In this document: positions 10,944-21,536 of the stretch, in pieces | How positions within the stretch are numbered: position 1 is the stretch's first letter | How the letters are laid out: every line of letters begins with the position of its first letter | Notes under the pieces: generated by a model | What the model saw: the letters and a program-made list of their open reading frames with translations, nothing else | What the model was told of the DNA's origin: nothing | The model's database searches: none | Made by a program: the position numbers and the translations under genes | NCBI RefSeq assembly: GCF_000499385.1 | Contig: NW_013654973.1 | Span: 1-43,345 of the forward strand | DNA length: 43,345 nt | Direction of reading: 5' to 3' | Source of the DNA: Eimeria necatrix | Lineage: Eukaryota > Apicomplexa > Conoidasida > Eucoccidiorida > Eimeriidae

Positions 10944-11581
10944 AGATGCTTCACGGCAGAGGCTGTCGCCTCCACAGCGGCAAAGGCCCCTGGCAGATAT
11001 CCTTTAGGTCTCTCGATGAAAAGACTCGAGTTTATTTCCAAGTAAGTCCAAAAGCCTTTATTAGAAACTCCTTTTCCCCATTCTTAGCTCGAAAAGGCCC
11101 CTAAACCCCCCCGCGGAGCCCAAAGGGGCCCCTGGGGGGCCCCCAGGGGGCCCCCGGGGGGCCCCCAGGGGCTGCTGGGGCTTCCAGCGGGTTTTGGGGG
11201 CCCGTGGGGGCCCCGAGAACCCTGTGGGGCCCTTTGCCGGCTCTGCTGCTGGGGCCTCGGGGCCCCCCAGGGGCTGGGGGGCCCCCTGGGGGCCCCTGGG
11301 GGCCCCTTGGGGCCCCTTGGGGCCCCTTGGGGCCCCTGGGGGCCCCTGTGGAGAGCGTGAGAGTTAGAGATTTGGGTTTTTGGAGAAGTTGGTGAGAGTT
11401 TGAGTTTTTGGAAAAGTGATTTGTTTGGTTTGTGGCTGCTTTTGCTGCTTTCTGGGGTGTACAGACAGACGGAGAGTACTACCAACTGACTCTTCCAGCT
11501 TCCGTTTTTGTTTCTCACAATCGAAGAGTTCGGGTTTTGTCTTTGAAGCCTCCGGGCAAAATGGCTCTCGAGGCGGACTGA
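5388..11581 (+). CDS. Diacylglycerol kinase, ten exons
   Basis: Phosphorylates diacylglycerol to phosphatidic acid; in Toxoplasma the related DGK1 acts in signalling for microneme secretion (known), which I infer here by family only. Phase-consistent exons: 5388-6206, 7325-7652, 7886-7958, 8219-8426, 8761-8898, 9172-9334, 9609-9727, 10335-10421, 10946-11041, 11465-11581; 2,148 nt, 715 residues. Catalytic domain: FTNPTSGGNK (about 257-266), HDIREGPSGSKPGF, GGDGT (351-355), VPYGTGNDFANAFGW across the exon 2/3 junction. Accessory domain: LWSVKV, MSNYFSMGVESRIGRGF (about 493-509), YGIEGFKKTF, LNIPSFSGGNDIW (585-597), HSGKGPWQISF, FQTDGEYYQLTLP; stop at 11579. Poly-Ala/Ser runs interrupt the catalytic part. 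The first 273 residues are Gly/Pro/Ala-rich; ATG 5388 is the first in frame, ATG 5742 is an alternative. No C1 or EF-hand domain is visible. Exon 8 could also start at 10356. Confidence 0.88.
6485..6735. repeat. 25-bp minisatellite in kinase intron 1
   Basis: About ten copies of a 25-bp unit (CCTTGCTGCCTTTGCTGCTG plus AGCG, with small variations) spaced exactly 25 bp. It lies in the 1,118-nt first intron (6207-7324), which also has a (CTG)n run at 6358-6420 and TC-rich DNA. Confidence 0.85.
7653..7866 (+). repeat. Telomere-like TTTAGGG arrays in kinase intron 2
   Basis: Two blocks of TTTAGGG heptamers (about 7655-7697 and 7813-7864) with degenerate copies between them fill the 233-nt intron 7653-7885. 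The donor GTAGGG itself is part of the first repeat. The flanking codons join as PYGTG-NDF, so the intron call is firm. Confidence 0.9.
8156..8203 (+). repeat. Telomere-like TTTAGGG array in kinase intron 3
   Basis: Six to seven tandem heptamers close to the 3' end of the intron 7959-8218, just before the acceptor TTTTGCAG. The first half of the intron is T-rich with CAG triplets. Confidence 0.88.
9491..9580 (+). repeat. 24-bp CTACCCA-(CAG)n minisatellite, kinase intron 6
   Basis: Four copies of a unit made of CTACCCA followed by CAG triplets, inside the intron 9335-9608. The intron also has a (CAG)n run at 9354-9400. Confidence 0.7.
10014..10300 (+). repeat. A-rich AATAAA / GAACAT / GAATAT simple repeats, kinase intron 7
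   Basis: Shifts from (AAATAA)n to four GAACAT-type hexamers to five GAATAT-type hexamers and back to A-rich DNA. It forms the 3' half of the 607-nt intron 9728-10334, whose 5' half holds GGGGCCCC units and a (CAG)n run (9899-9944). Confidence 0.75.
10430..10745 (+). repeat. CTG-based minisatellite, kinase intron 8
   Basis: About fifteen degenerate copies of a unit of roughly 18-22 bp, (TGCTGCTGC)GCGCTTTTGC, inside intron 10422-10945. A pure (CTG)n run then abuts the acceptor at 10945. Confidence 0.75.
11100..11346. repeat. GGGGCCCC array, kinase intron 9
   Basis: Dense alternation of G4-6 and C3-6 runs inside the last intron (11042-11464). The same motif recurs in intergenic DNA (12505-12785, 13265-13560) and inside exons, where it reads as Gly/Ala/Pro. 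Confidence 0.8.
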
Positions 11582-11816
11582 GGGTTTAGGGTTTAGGGTT
11601 TAGGGTTTAGGGTTTAGGTCAGGTCCGCGCCTGGGAAGCCCCAAGCGGCGGGCCCAAGCCCAAACCCTAAACCCTAGCCAAGCCAGCCCAGAAACCCTAG
11701 TTGTCCACTTCATTTCAAGCCTGGAGGTTTTGCGCAAAACCCTAACCCTAAACCCTCGCTAAACCCTAACCCTAAACCCTCGCTAAACCCTAGTTGGAAA
11801 CCCTAGTTGGAGCTGC
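11579..11816. repeat. Telomere-like repeats in opposite orientations
   Basis: TTTAGGG units run on the plus strand from 11581 to 11616, starting in the kinase stop codon. From 11660 the units are inverted (AAACCCTA), with blocks at 11660-11675 and 11735-11806 and degenerate units between. This is an interstitial head-to-head arrangement, not a chromosome end, because genes follow on the right. Confidence 0.85.
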
Positions 11817-12142
11817 TGGCGCCTCTGTGGCCAGTTTGCTGCTGGTTTGAGTTGTTCCCAGCAGCGCGAAAATGCATTTAATTCCTTTCTTCAATTCCAA
11901 ACTTAATTGTTTTATTTTGCAAACTAAAAAGCACCATTTCAGGCTGCCAGATCCGCCACAAATGCCTTTTGAGTTCATCTTTTTACTTTCCGAATTTCCA
12001 TTTTGAATTCCAGCCCCATTTTTTGCATGCATGCAAAGGCGGGCTGCGAGCTCCGGCTGTCTGTACAGCTCACGCTCCCTCTGCGGACGCTTGGGTTTGT
12101 TTCTAGACAACAGAAAAACCATTAATGCACAACTTTGTGGAC
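11817..12142. other. Unique intergenic stretch, no gene seen
   Basis: Non-repetitive DNA between telomere-like blocks. A minus-strand frame of 110 codons (11790-12122) overlaps it but shares the telomere repeat and resembles nothing I know. Confidence 0.4.
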
Positions 12143-12172
12143 TTAGGGTTTAGGGTTTAGGGTTTAGGGTTC
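12143..12172 (+). repeat. Short TTTAGGG array
   Basis: Four heptamers, third intergenic telomere-like block downstream of the kinase. Confidence 0.85.
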
Positions 12173-12262
12173 AAGATTCAAAACAATAAACAAATAGACT
12201 GCCACAGCCCTCGCAGACTTTCTAGCCTACCTCTCCCGCGTGGCTAGCCGCCCAGTTCGCAC

Positions 12263-12480
12263 ACCTACCAGCTAGCTAGCTAGCTAGCTAGCTAGCTAGG
12301 CGGCTAGCTAGCTAGCTAGGTGGCCAGCTAGCTAGCTAGGTGGCCAGCTAGCTAGCTGGAAGCTGGAAGCCGCTGGCCCGGCTAGCTACCCGCGGCCAAC
12401 GCGGCCGCAGCTACCTGGGGGCAGCTGGCTCAGCTAGCTAGCCACGGCCCAGCTAGCTAGCTAGCTGGTGCAGCCGTGGC
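12263..12480. repeat. CTAG tetranucleotide array
   Basis: Runs of (CTAG)n, the longest about 12270-12299, spaced by GCGG, GTGG and similar linkers. The unit is self-complementary and puts TAG stops in several frames on both strands. Confidence 0.85.
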
Positions 12481-12504
12481 TAGCTGTGGCCCGCAGTGAG
12501 CTGC

Positions 12505-12785
12505 GAGCCAGGGGCCCTCTGCGGGGCCCCCCAGCCACTTCCCCCTTAAAGATTAGAGCCAATAAAAAGGCCAAAAGTGAGGCCCAAGTCCCCACTTCAA
12601 CAGCGGGGCCCCAGGGGCCCCTGGGGGCCCCAGGGAGCCCCACAGGGGCCCCACTCCCTGGTGGGTGGGGGCCCCAGGGGCCCCCACCCTCTCATGGGGC
12701 CCCCACTGGTGGCTAGGGTTTCCCTGGGGCCCCCCGCGGGGGCCCCCGCTGGGGGCCCCCAGGGTCTGTGGGGCCCCCGGGCCGT
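12505..12785. repeat. GGGGCCCC array, intergenic
   Basis: Alternating G and C runs across about 280 bp with no supported gene; open frames here are Gly/Pro/Ala shadows. Confidence 0.7.
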
Positions 12786-12977
12786 TAAAAGGACTTATTT
12801 ATGTTTATTAAACACTTTGAAATTTGCATTTTCCTTTTTGGAAAGTGCGAAGTTCAAAATGTTTAAATGCTGGATGGCCTGGGGGGCCCCCGCTGGACCT
12901 CTCGGGGCAGCGCAGCAGCAGGGGGGCCCCCAGCAGGGGCCTCTGTGTTGCAGCGGGGCAGCTAGCTAAGGGTGCTG

Positions 12978-13139
12978 CGCAGCAGCAAACCTTGGGTGCA
13001 GCAGCAAACCTTAGGTGCAGCAGCAAGCCTTGGATGCAGCAGCAAGCCTTGGGTGCAGCAGCAAACTTTTGAGTGCAGCAGCAAGCCTTAGGTGCAGCAG
13101 CAAGCCTTGGGTGCAGCAGCAAGCCTTGGGTGCAGCAGC
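12978..13139 (+). repeat. 19-bp minisatellite
   Basis: Eight to nine tandem copies of TGCAGCAGCAAGCCTTGGG with single-base changes. The unit is not a multiple of three. Confidence 0.85.
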
Positions 13140-14034
13140 TGTCAGGCGCAGCTGCTGGCTAGCTGCTGCGCCGCAGCTAGCCACCGCAGCTAGCTAGCTA
13201 GCTAGCTAACTCGCTGGCGAACTGACTAGCTAGCCACGCTGGCCTGCAACAAACTAGCCAGCCACCCTGGGGGCCCCCTCCGGGTCCCAGGGGGCCCCCC
13301 AGGCCTCTCCAGGGGCCCCCAAGAGTACCCTCAAAGGACTCTCCTTTCTTGCAGCTGTTTTGCTGCGCCCCTGTACCCCCCCACCCCCAGTGGGCTGGCC
13401 GGGGGCCCCCGAGGGCCCCCCGGAGGCCAGGGGCCCCCCTGGGCCTCAAGTGCACTCCCCTGTACCCTCTGAAGCCCTTGGGGGCCCCCCGAGCGGCTGT
13501 GGGGGCCCCCCAAGGGCCCTGCAGCCACAGGAGCCCCCGGGAGCTCGGGCTGCGTGCATGCAGGGGTGAGCTGCGCTGCCTCTGCTGCAGTTTGGGGGGA
13601 AATGAGTCTCTCAAAAGGCCCTATAGGCGCGCATTAGAAAGGGTAAAAAGGCAAAAAGCAAAAAAACGGCTGCTGCTGCTGCTGCTGCTGCTGCTGCAGG
13701 CGCCCAGAACGGTCCGCGGCGGCGGCGCAGCGGGGGGCCCCCGGGTCTCCGGAGGCCCTTAGATAAGCCCTTTTCGCGTTCAGTACTTCTTTTGAAATGA
13801 AATTGCAGATTTTTATCGAGTTTGGCATTCAAACAAAGCCCTATCGTGCTCCAGGAGCTGTGTGGACCCCCGGCTGAAGCAGCAGGCCGCTGCTGCAGCA
13901 ACTGCGCGGCCAGCAGCAGCAGCAGCAGCGCAGGCGCCCAGCCCTCAGCTTCCCAGCCGCGCCATCATTTCAGGTGTATGTACACCTCAGGAGGGCCCCC
14001 ATAAAGCCCTTGAGGCGCCGCCCGAGGCTTCCCC
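13140..14034. other. Intergenic repeats and possible 5' exon of the next gene
   Basis: CTAG units (13180-13235), GGGGCCCC units (13265-13560), a (CTG)n run (13671-13698), then non-repetitive DNA from 13760. An ATG at 13797 opens a short frame (MKLQIFIEFGIQTKPYRAPG) and an overlapping frame from 13822 also looks protein-like; either could be a 5' exon of the gene that follows, but no junction is convincing. Confidence 0.4.
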
Positions 14035-15031
14035 ATGGAAGTCCAAGGGGGCCCCTCCTCGGGGGCCCCCTCCGCGAGGGCCCCTGCTTCGCCGGCTGCG
14101 AGAGCAGCAGCTGCTGCAGCAGACAGCAGCGCGGGCTCCGCAGCAGCAGCAGCAGCGAGACCAGCAGCAGCAGCAGCGGCGTCAGCAGCAGACTCAACAA
14201 GTGCTCTGCCGCTGCTGCTGCAGTCCCTGCTTCCCCCGGGCATTGTCAAATGGCTGCAGGAAGAAATCGGAGAAGTCCCTTTGGCTTCTGCTGCTCTCCC
14301 GGACCACGACGGGGGGCCCCCCTGGCGGGGGGCCCCTGGGGGCCCCCCGCAGCAGCAGTGCAGCTCCGACCCTCTGTACCCTCTCGAGGCTGCAGTCACG
14401 GCGCAGCTCTCCCGCCTGGGGGGCGAGGCCTTTGAGACTTTGGGGGCCCCCCTGAGTTGGGGGGCCCCGGGGCCCCTGGGGGGCCCTGAGGGGGGCCCCT
14501 GGGGGGCCCCCCAGGGGCCCCCAGCTGCGCACTGGGAAAAGAAGGAAGAGCTGCTGTCCCCAGGGGAGTCTGCTGCGCTGCTGCAGGTGCTGCTGCCGCT
14601 GGCAACAGAAGCTCTCTGCAGCGCAGCTTCCTCGACAGACGAAGCAGACCAGCAGCAGCAGCAGCAGCAGCAGCGGCAGCAGCAGCAGCAGCAGCAGCAA
14701 GCCTCAGCAGCGAGCAGCACGACGGTCTTCTCGCTGCTGCCGCAGCCCGCAGCAGGCGAAGGCGAGGCGCTGCAGCAGTGGCTGGGGGGCCCCCAAAGGG
14801 GGCCCCTGCTGCGGGCGCTGCAGGGGGCCCCTGGGGGGGCCCCTGCAGCAAACGAAAGCAGCACAGACCTGCAGCAGCGGCGGGTGCGGAGACGCAGACA
14901 AGTGCTGCTGCGGCAGATCATGAAGAGCCGGGGGCTGCTGCTGCAGCTGTCGAGGCAGCTGGGGCAGGGGGGCCCCGCTGCAGCAGCAGCAGCAGCAGCA
15001 GCAGAAGCAGAAGGCGCAGCGGCAGCCTCGG

Positions 15032-15073
<42 letters not shown>

Positions 15074-15171
15074 CGCTGAAGCAACGCATGAAGGCCGAGC
15101 TGCGGCGCGGCGCCATGGCTGCCTACGAGCTTTGCTGCTTGTCTCCTGTCAAGAAAGAGCAGCTGGGGGGC

Positions 15172-15206
<35 letters not shown>

Positions 15207-15342
15207 TGCAGCAGCAGCAGCAATGGAGGTGACCCACGTTAAGCGGGAAGCAGGCGTGCTGCTGCCGGACCAGGCGCCCCGCGCTGCAGCGGCTTCGCAG
15301 CAGCAGCTGCTGCAGCAGCAGAGCTGTGCGTCGGCCCGTCCT

Positions 15343-15382
<40 letters not shown>

Positions 15383-15902
15383 AAGATGGCATTTTGTGCA
15401 GCCCGGACCTGCTGCTGCCTGTTGCTGCACTGCCCAGCGATGTTGCGGAGGCTCTGCCACCTGCAGCAGCCTTTCCAGGGTACTGGGGGGGCCCCTGTCC
15501 TGCCCCTCCGCCCTCTCCAGTCTCTCCTTCCCAGGAGGGGCCCCCCGAGGGGCCCCCCGTGGGGCCCCAGGGGGGGCCCCTCGAGGGCCCCCACGGGGGG
15601 CCCCCCGAGGGGCCCCACGAGGGGCCCCACGCGGGGGGCCCCCAGGAGGCGCCCCAGGAGGGCCTCCACGAGGGGCCCCACGGGGAGGGGCCCCACGGGG
15701 AGGGGCCCCTTGAGGGGGGCCCCCTGGGGCCCCTAGGGGGGCCCCAGGGGGGCCCCCCTGAGGCCGAGCTCAGGGCACCCCACAAAGAGCTGCTGAAGAC
15801 AGAACTTAAGGGGAAGCAAAAGACACAGAGCAGCTGCTGCTGGGCGCTGCAGCAAATTGCTTTTGACGGGAAACGCAGCGCCTTCGTAGTTACTCTACGC
15901 CA

Positions 15903-15952
<50 letters not shown>

Positions 15953-16471
15953 CGCTGTGCCGGCGGAAAGTGTTCTCGTGCCTCTGCCGCAGCAGAGAGA
16001 GGGCTGCAGCAGTGGCAGCAAAATATGCAGAACTGCGGCAGCAGCTGTCTCTGTCTGCTGGGGAAGCAGCAGCAGCAGATATCTTGTCGGATGCGGGAGC
16101 AACAGACGACGAGTCTCCTGCTGCTGCTGCTGCTGCTGCAGCGGGGCCTGCAGCAGCAGCAGCTGCTGCTGCTGCCCCGGCGGCGGGGGCGAGCGACGGG
16201 CGCAAAGCAGCAGCAAGCAGGCGCTGCTGCAGCAGCACCGTCGTTGAGGAGCTGCTGCAGGAGGTGAACTCGAGCCTGCAGCTGCTGCAGCTGCGGCAGC
16301 AGCGGCTGCTGCTGCAGCAGCAAAGTGCGCGCCTCTACGTTGCTGCTGCTCAGGGCTGCTGGTATACCAAAGACACTTTTGTCCAGGGGGCCCCCTACCC
16401 CCTAGGTGACCCTCCTTGGAGCCACAGGTTGGCCCCGCTGCCTCCGGGGGTTCGTCTGAGCCAGGGGTCTT

Positions 16472-16509
<38 letters not shown>

Positions 16510-16695
16510 GACCTGGCAGCAGCAGCTGCTGCGCCCGCAGGCCCCCACCACGCCGCCAAGGGGGGCCCCCACAAAGCCAAGTCCAACTCGAAAAGTGCTG
16601 CTGCGCTGCTCTCGGGGGGCCCCCGTGGGGCCCCCTTTGCTTCTTACGCGGACCCAGAGGACGGCAGCTCTCTGGGGGGCCCCATCAAGAGCACC

Positions 16696-16733
<38 letters not shown>

Positions 16734-17083
16734 GGGCGACAGCAGCCTGCAGGGCCCCTTCATGGCTGCTGCTGCTGAAGCAGAAGAACCTTTTCCAGGA
16801 GACCCCGCAGATGCCAAACCCTGGCCAAGGGCCCCCGTCTCGAGGTCCCCTTACACTTGTTTTGCTGTTGAGGTGGCCCTGGGGGCCCCCTCCGCCCCGG
16901 GGGGCCCCCACGGGTCTGCTGCGGGGGCCCCGGGGGCCCCCGGGGCCCCGGGGGCCCCCGGGGCCCCCGGGGCCCCTGCAGCACAAGCTGAGAGCAGGCC
17001 AGACAGTGCAGCCCCTAAGACTTCATCTGCTGAGGGGCCCTGGCCCGAGCCGGTGGCGTTGGGGGCAGCTGAGGAGGCCCCCG

Positions 17084-17120
<37 letters not shown>

Positions 17121-17181
17121 GGCGGCGACGGCAGCAGCACCAGGCGCGGAGGGCGGCGGCGGCGCGGACGGTGGGGCCCCG

Positions 17182-17231
<50 letters not shown>

Positions 17232-17707
17232 GCTGGAGAGCCCAAGCAGCAGCAGCTGGGGCGTTCGCGTAGTGCAGCGGCAGCGGGGCGACACGTGGCA
17301 GCTGCGAATGGTGAGCAGCAAAAGGTTCGGTTTGCTGCTGCGCTGCTGCTGCTGTGGCTGCTGCTGCTTTGCCCGTGTCTTTTGTCTGCTGCAGCTCCTT
17401 TTGCGTCTCCTCTCTTTGCTTCTGCTGCTGCTCTCCTTTTGCTGCTGTCTTCTTCTTTCTCTTTTGTGTCTCTTTTCCTTTAATTTTCTGCTTCTTGTCT
17501 TTTTCGTTTTTCTTTTTTGCTTCCTTTTGTCATTTTTTCCTTTTTGCTGCTGCGTGTCACTTTGCTGCTGCTGCTGCTGCTGCTGCAGGCAGCAGCGCTG
17601 CTGACGCGAGGCTTCGAGCAGCTCATAGAAGAAACAAAAAGAGATGCAGCAAATGCTCTCGTGGACTTCTTGCTTATTTACGACTCGCAGCAACACAGGG
17701 TAACATC

Positions 17708-17747
<40 letters not shown>

Positions 17748-18036
17748 CTGCTGCTGCTGCTTCTGCCGCCGCTGCGGATGCTGTTGCTGCCAATTCCGCT
17801 GCAGCTACTGCCGCGGTTGCGGCTTTCGCTGCTGCTCCTAGTGGTGCGTTGCTGCTGTTGCTGTGCTGCTGCTTTCGCTGCTGCTGCTGCTGCTGCTGCA
17901 GTTGCTGTTAGCAGCACTGCTGCTTCTGGGGTGCCTTCTGCTGCGACAGCCCAGGAGCATCGGCTGCCTTCGCCGCTGCCGCGCTGGCTGCTGCAGCAGC
18001 TGCTGCTGCTGCCGCTGCAGCCACGGCGCCGCTGCA

Positions 18037-18077
<41 letters not shown>

Positions 18078-18226
18078 AGGATGCTGCGCTGGCCACGCTG
18101 CAGGGCCTGCGCCCCCCAGTGCCCTTGTCCTTCGTGGTGGCTGCGGACTCGGAGAGGCGCAGAGAGCTGCGGCAGCTCTATGACCTTTTCCTCGAGCCCA
18201 CTTTCGCTGTGCAGGCAGATGAAGTG

Positions 18227-18269
<43 letters not shown>

Positions 18270-19590
18270 GTTTTGCTGCTTGGGTTGCTGCTGCTGTTGT
18301 TGTCCGCTCGTGGTGCTGCTGCTGCTGTTGGAGGTTTGCTGCTCTGGGTGCTGCTGCTGTTGGAGGTTTTGCGGCATGTGCTGCTGCCGCTGCTGTTGGA
18401 GCTCTGCTGCTTGTGTTGCTGCTGCTGCTGTCGGTTTTGCTGCTTGTGCTGCTACGCTGCTGCTGCGGCTGCTGGTTTCGCGGCTTTTTTGCTGCTGCTG
18501 CTGCTGGATCCGCTGCTGCTGCTGTTGTCGGGCCTGCAGCTGGTTTTGTTGCTGCTGCTTTTGGTTTTCCTGCTGCTGCTCTGGCGTTGCTGCTGCTGAC
18601 TTGGCGTTGCTGCAGCTGCTGCCTTGTCTGCTGCGCTGCTGCTGCGCTGCTGCTGCGCTGCTCAGAAAGTGGTGCGGGTCCGCGACGCAGTGATCAACAT
18701 ATTTACCTTTCCGCAGCTGTACATAATGGTGAGAGTTTTATTTCTTTTTCTAATTTTGTTTTTCTTTTTTCTTTTTTTTAATCTTTTTTCTGTTTCCAAA
18801 TCCCTTTTGCATTTCTAGAGGCCCCCAGTGACCCATTCAGGGGGCCCCACACTGCCTAGGGGCCCCCCGGATGAGGCTAGGCGTTTTGGGATTCGCTGCA
18901 GCTGCCCTTGCTGCTGCTGCTGCTGCGCTGCTGCTGCTGCTGCAGCTCAACTGTCTCCTGACGTGGGACTTGCGGCTGCTGTGTCTCTCCAACTTCCTCA
19001 TTTGGGTCTGCGGCTACTCCAGCGATGTCGCCTCTGTAAGCTGCAGGGTGTTGCTGCTGCTGCTGCGCCTGCTGCTGCTGCGTCTGCTGCTGCTGCGCCT
19101 GCTGCTGCTGCGCCTGCTGCTGCTGCGCCTGCTGCTGCTGCTGCAGTTGGCACTATCAGCAGTACTTGCTGTTCTTCGAGCTCGTGTGGCCGGCCTGTTA
19201 GTGGCCAGCGGCCTCGCTGGGTGGCTAGCCAGCTAGCTAGCTGCATTAGGACTGCAAGGCGCTGCTGCTGCTGCTCTGCTGCTGCTGCTGCTGCTCTGCT
19301 GCTGCTGCTGCTGCTCAGTGGTTTTCTGACCCCGCAGACCCCGAAGCTGTGTCTTATTTGCTGAACTTGGCCCACACCTTCTACGACCGGCTGGGAGCAG
19401 CAGCAGCAGACACGGGAGCCCGCGAGCTGCCTGCAGATGACATGGCCTTGCTGCAGAAGAATCGGCTGCTGCTGCAGCTCTACATGGCCCAGGACCAGAA
19501 GGACGCAAACCCAGCAGCAGCAGCAGCTGCTGCTGCTGCTGTAGCGAGCCAGGACTCCGCAGTGGGAACAGCCGCGCCGGCCGGCAGCCC

Positions 19591-19629
<39 letters not shown>

Positions 19630-19901
19630 TGGCACCCCGCGCCCGGCAGGAGCAGGGGCCCCTGTTTGTGGGGGCCCGCTGGAGCCTTCTCCGCTGGGGG
19701 CCCCCACCCCAGGGTCCCCTCCTGCTGCTGCTCCTGCTGCTGCTCCTGCTGCTGCTCCTGCTGCTGCTGGGGGCTATAAAGAAGAGCTGCTGCAGGTCAC
19801 AGGGGTGGGTCTTGTGGACTTTACATTGCCGGATGGTGTAAAGTTTGACAAGAGCAAATTGGCATTTCGTTGTCTTTGGAGGGAGGGCACTGCTCCCTGC
19901 C

Positions 19902-19943
<42 letters not shown>

Positions 19944-20117
19944 GGATGGCCTCTCCAAAGACCCCTGCAACGGGGGGCCCCACCAAGTGGCCGGGGGCCC
20001 CCACCCCCAGCAGCAGCGGCGTCAAGACCCAGAGCCTGCAGCAGCAAAACCGCAGCAGAACTTTCAGCTGCCGGAAGTACGGGCTGTACCAGAGCAAGCT
20101 CCTGGCCATGCAGGTAA

Positions 20118-20161
<44 letters not shown>

Positions 20162-20277
20162 TCTGGTTTGCACTGCGAGTTTGACGTGCTGGGTATTGTC
20201 TGCTGCTGTTGAAGTCCTTGCTGGGGTCGCGGAGCAGCCGATCCATGCCGCTCCCCGCCTCCGCCGCTGCTGCTGCC

Positions 20278-20327
<50 letters not shown>

Positions 20328-20676
20328 AGGCGCGGCTGGCTTCGGAGCTGCTGATCCCGCAGCCGCCCGCAACTTCGCGCAGCCGCATCCCCGCGCTGCC
20401 TGCTGTTGTCTTCGGGCTGCTGCCGCTGCCAGAGCCCGTGGAGTCTGCGCAGCAGGCAGTGGAGGGGCTGCCAGTGCCTGCGGGGGACCGCAGCAGCAGG
20501 CGGCAGCGGTGGCAGCAGCTGCTGCAGCAGGGCGGCTGGAAGGGCGGCTGCTCGGACCCCCTCTTTGCAGAAGCAGCAGCAGATGCTGTTGAGGCTCTTG
20601 TGGGTGACAGTGCGCAGCACGTCAAGCCCAGCAACAAGCGAAAGCGGCAGTCCGGCGCGCCCCCCAGGTCCGCAGG

Positions 20677-20724
<48 letters not shown>

Positions 20725-21130
20725 ACCAGGCCAGGGGGGCCTCCCTGTGGGGTCCAACGGGCTCTCGGAAGACGGGTCGGTGCTGTCGGCGCTGCCCGCG
20801 GACTTGGCCGGCGGCGGCGGGTGGGGGGCCCCCTCTGTGCTGCAGCCCGTGGGGACGCCCCCGGGGGCCCCCGGGGGCCCCCCGGGGGGCCCCGGGGGCC
20901 CCGGGGGCCCCGGGGGCCCCGGGGGGCCCCCCTGCCCCGCTGCGGGGCCCCTGGACTGCGCAGCGTCGTGGGTCTTGCAGCCCACAGAAGGCGGAGACGG
21001 GCGGCTGCTGCAGCAGCAAACTGTTGGGACTCGATCTATGCTGGCTTGTGTGTGGGAGCACGGGGCTTGTCGGTGGCGCGTGGCTGTGGCTGCTGCTGCA
21101 GCAGAAGACGGGGGCGGCGGCGAGGCGGCG

Positions 21131-21165
<35 letters not shown>

Positions 21166-21500
21166 AGCAGCGCCTGCTGCTGCGCTGGTGAGCCGCAGCT
21201 GCTTCTTCTTCTCGCCGTCAGACCCTCTGAAGAGGAAGCAGGCGCTGCTGCTGGCCAGGCGCTGGGCTGCCTGCCAGCTGCTGCTGGGGGAAAGACTTTG
21301 TGTCTTGGCTTCTCAAGTTCCCGGGACTGAAACTGCTGTGGAGTTTCTGCAGCAGTTTCCCGGGCTGTGGACTGCAGCAGACGAAGCAGATGCTGCTGCA
21401 CTGGCTCGGCTGGGGCCGCAGCAGCTGCGGGCGGTGGCAGTGGCTTGCGAGGGGGAGGGCGCTGCGGGCTTTGCTGCAGCAGCGCCGGAGGCAGGCCTGC

Positions 21501-21536
<36 letters not shown>

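Noticed and set aside
17354..18781. Leu/Phe/Cys-rich frames as multi-pass membrane proteins
   Set aside because: They run through CTG-rich introns 1-4 of the large gene and are interrupted by phase-matched exons.
18998..21061. 687-aa minus-strand ORF
   Set aside because: Antisense to phase-consistent exons 7 and 8 of the large plus-strand gene; text is Gly/Pro/Ser/Cys-rich noise.
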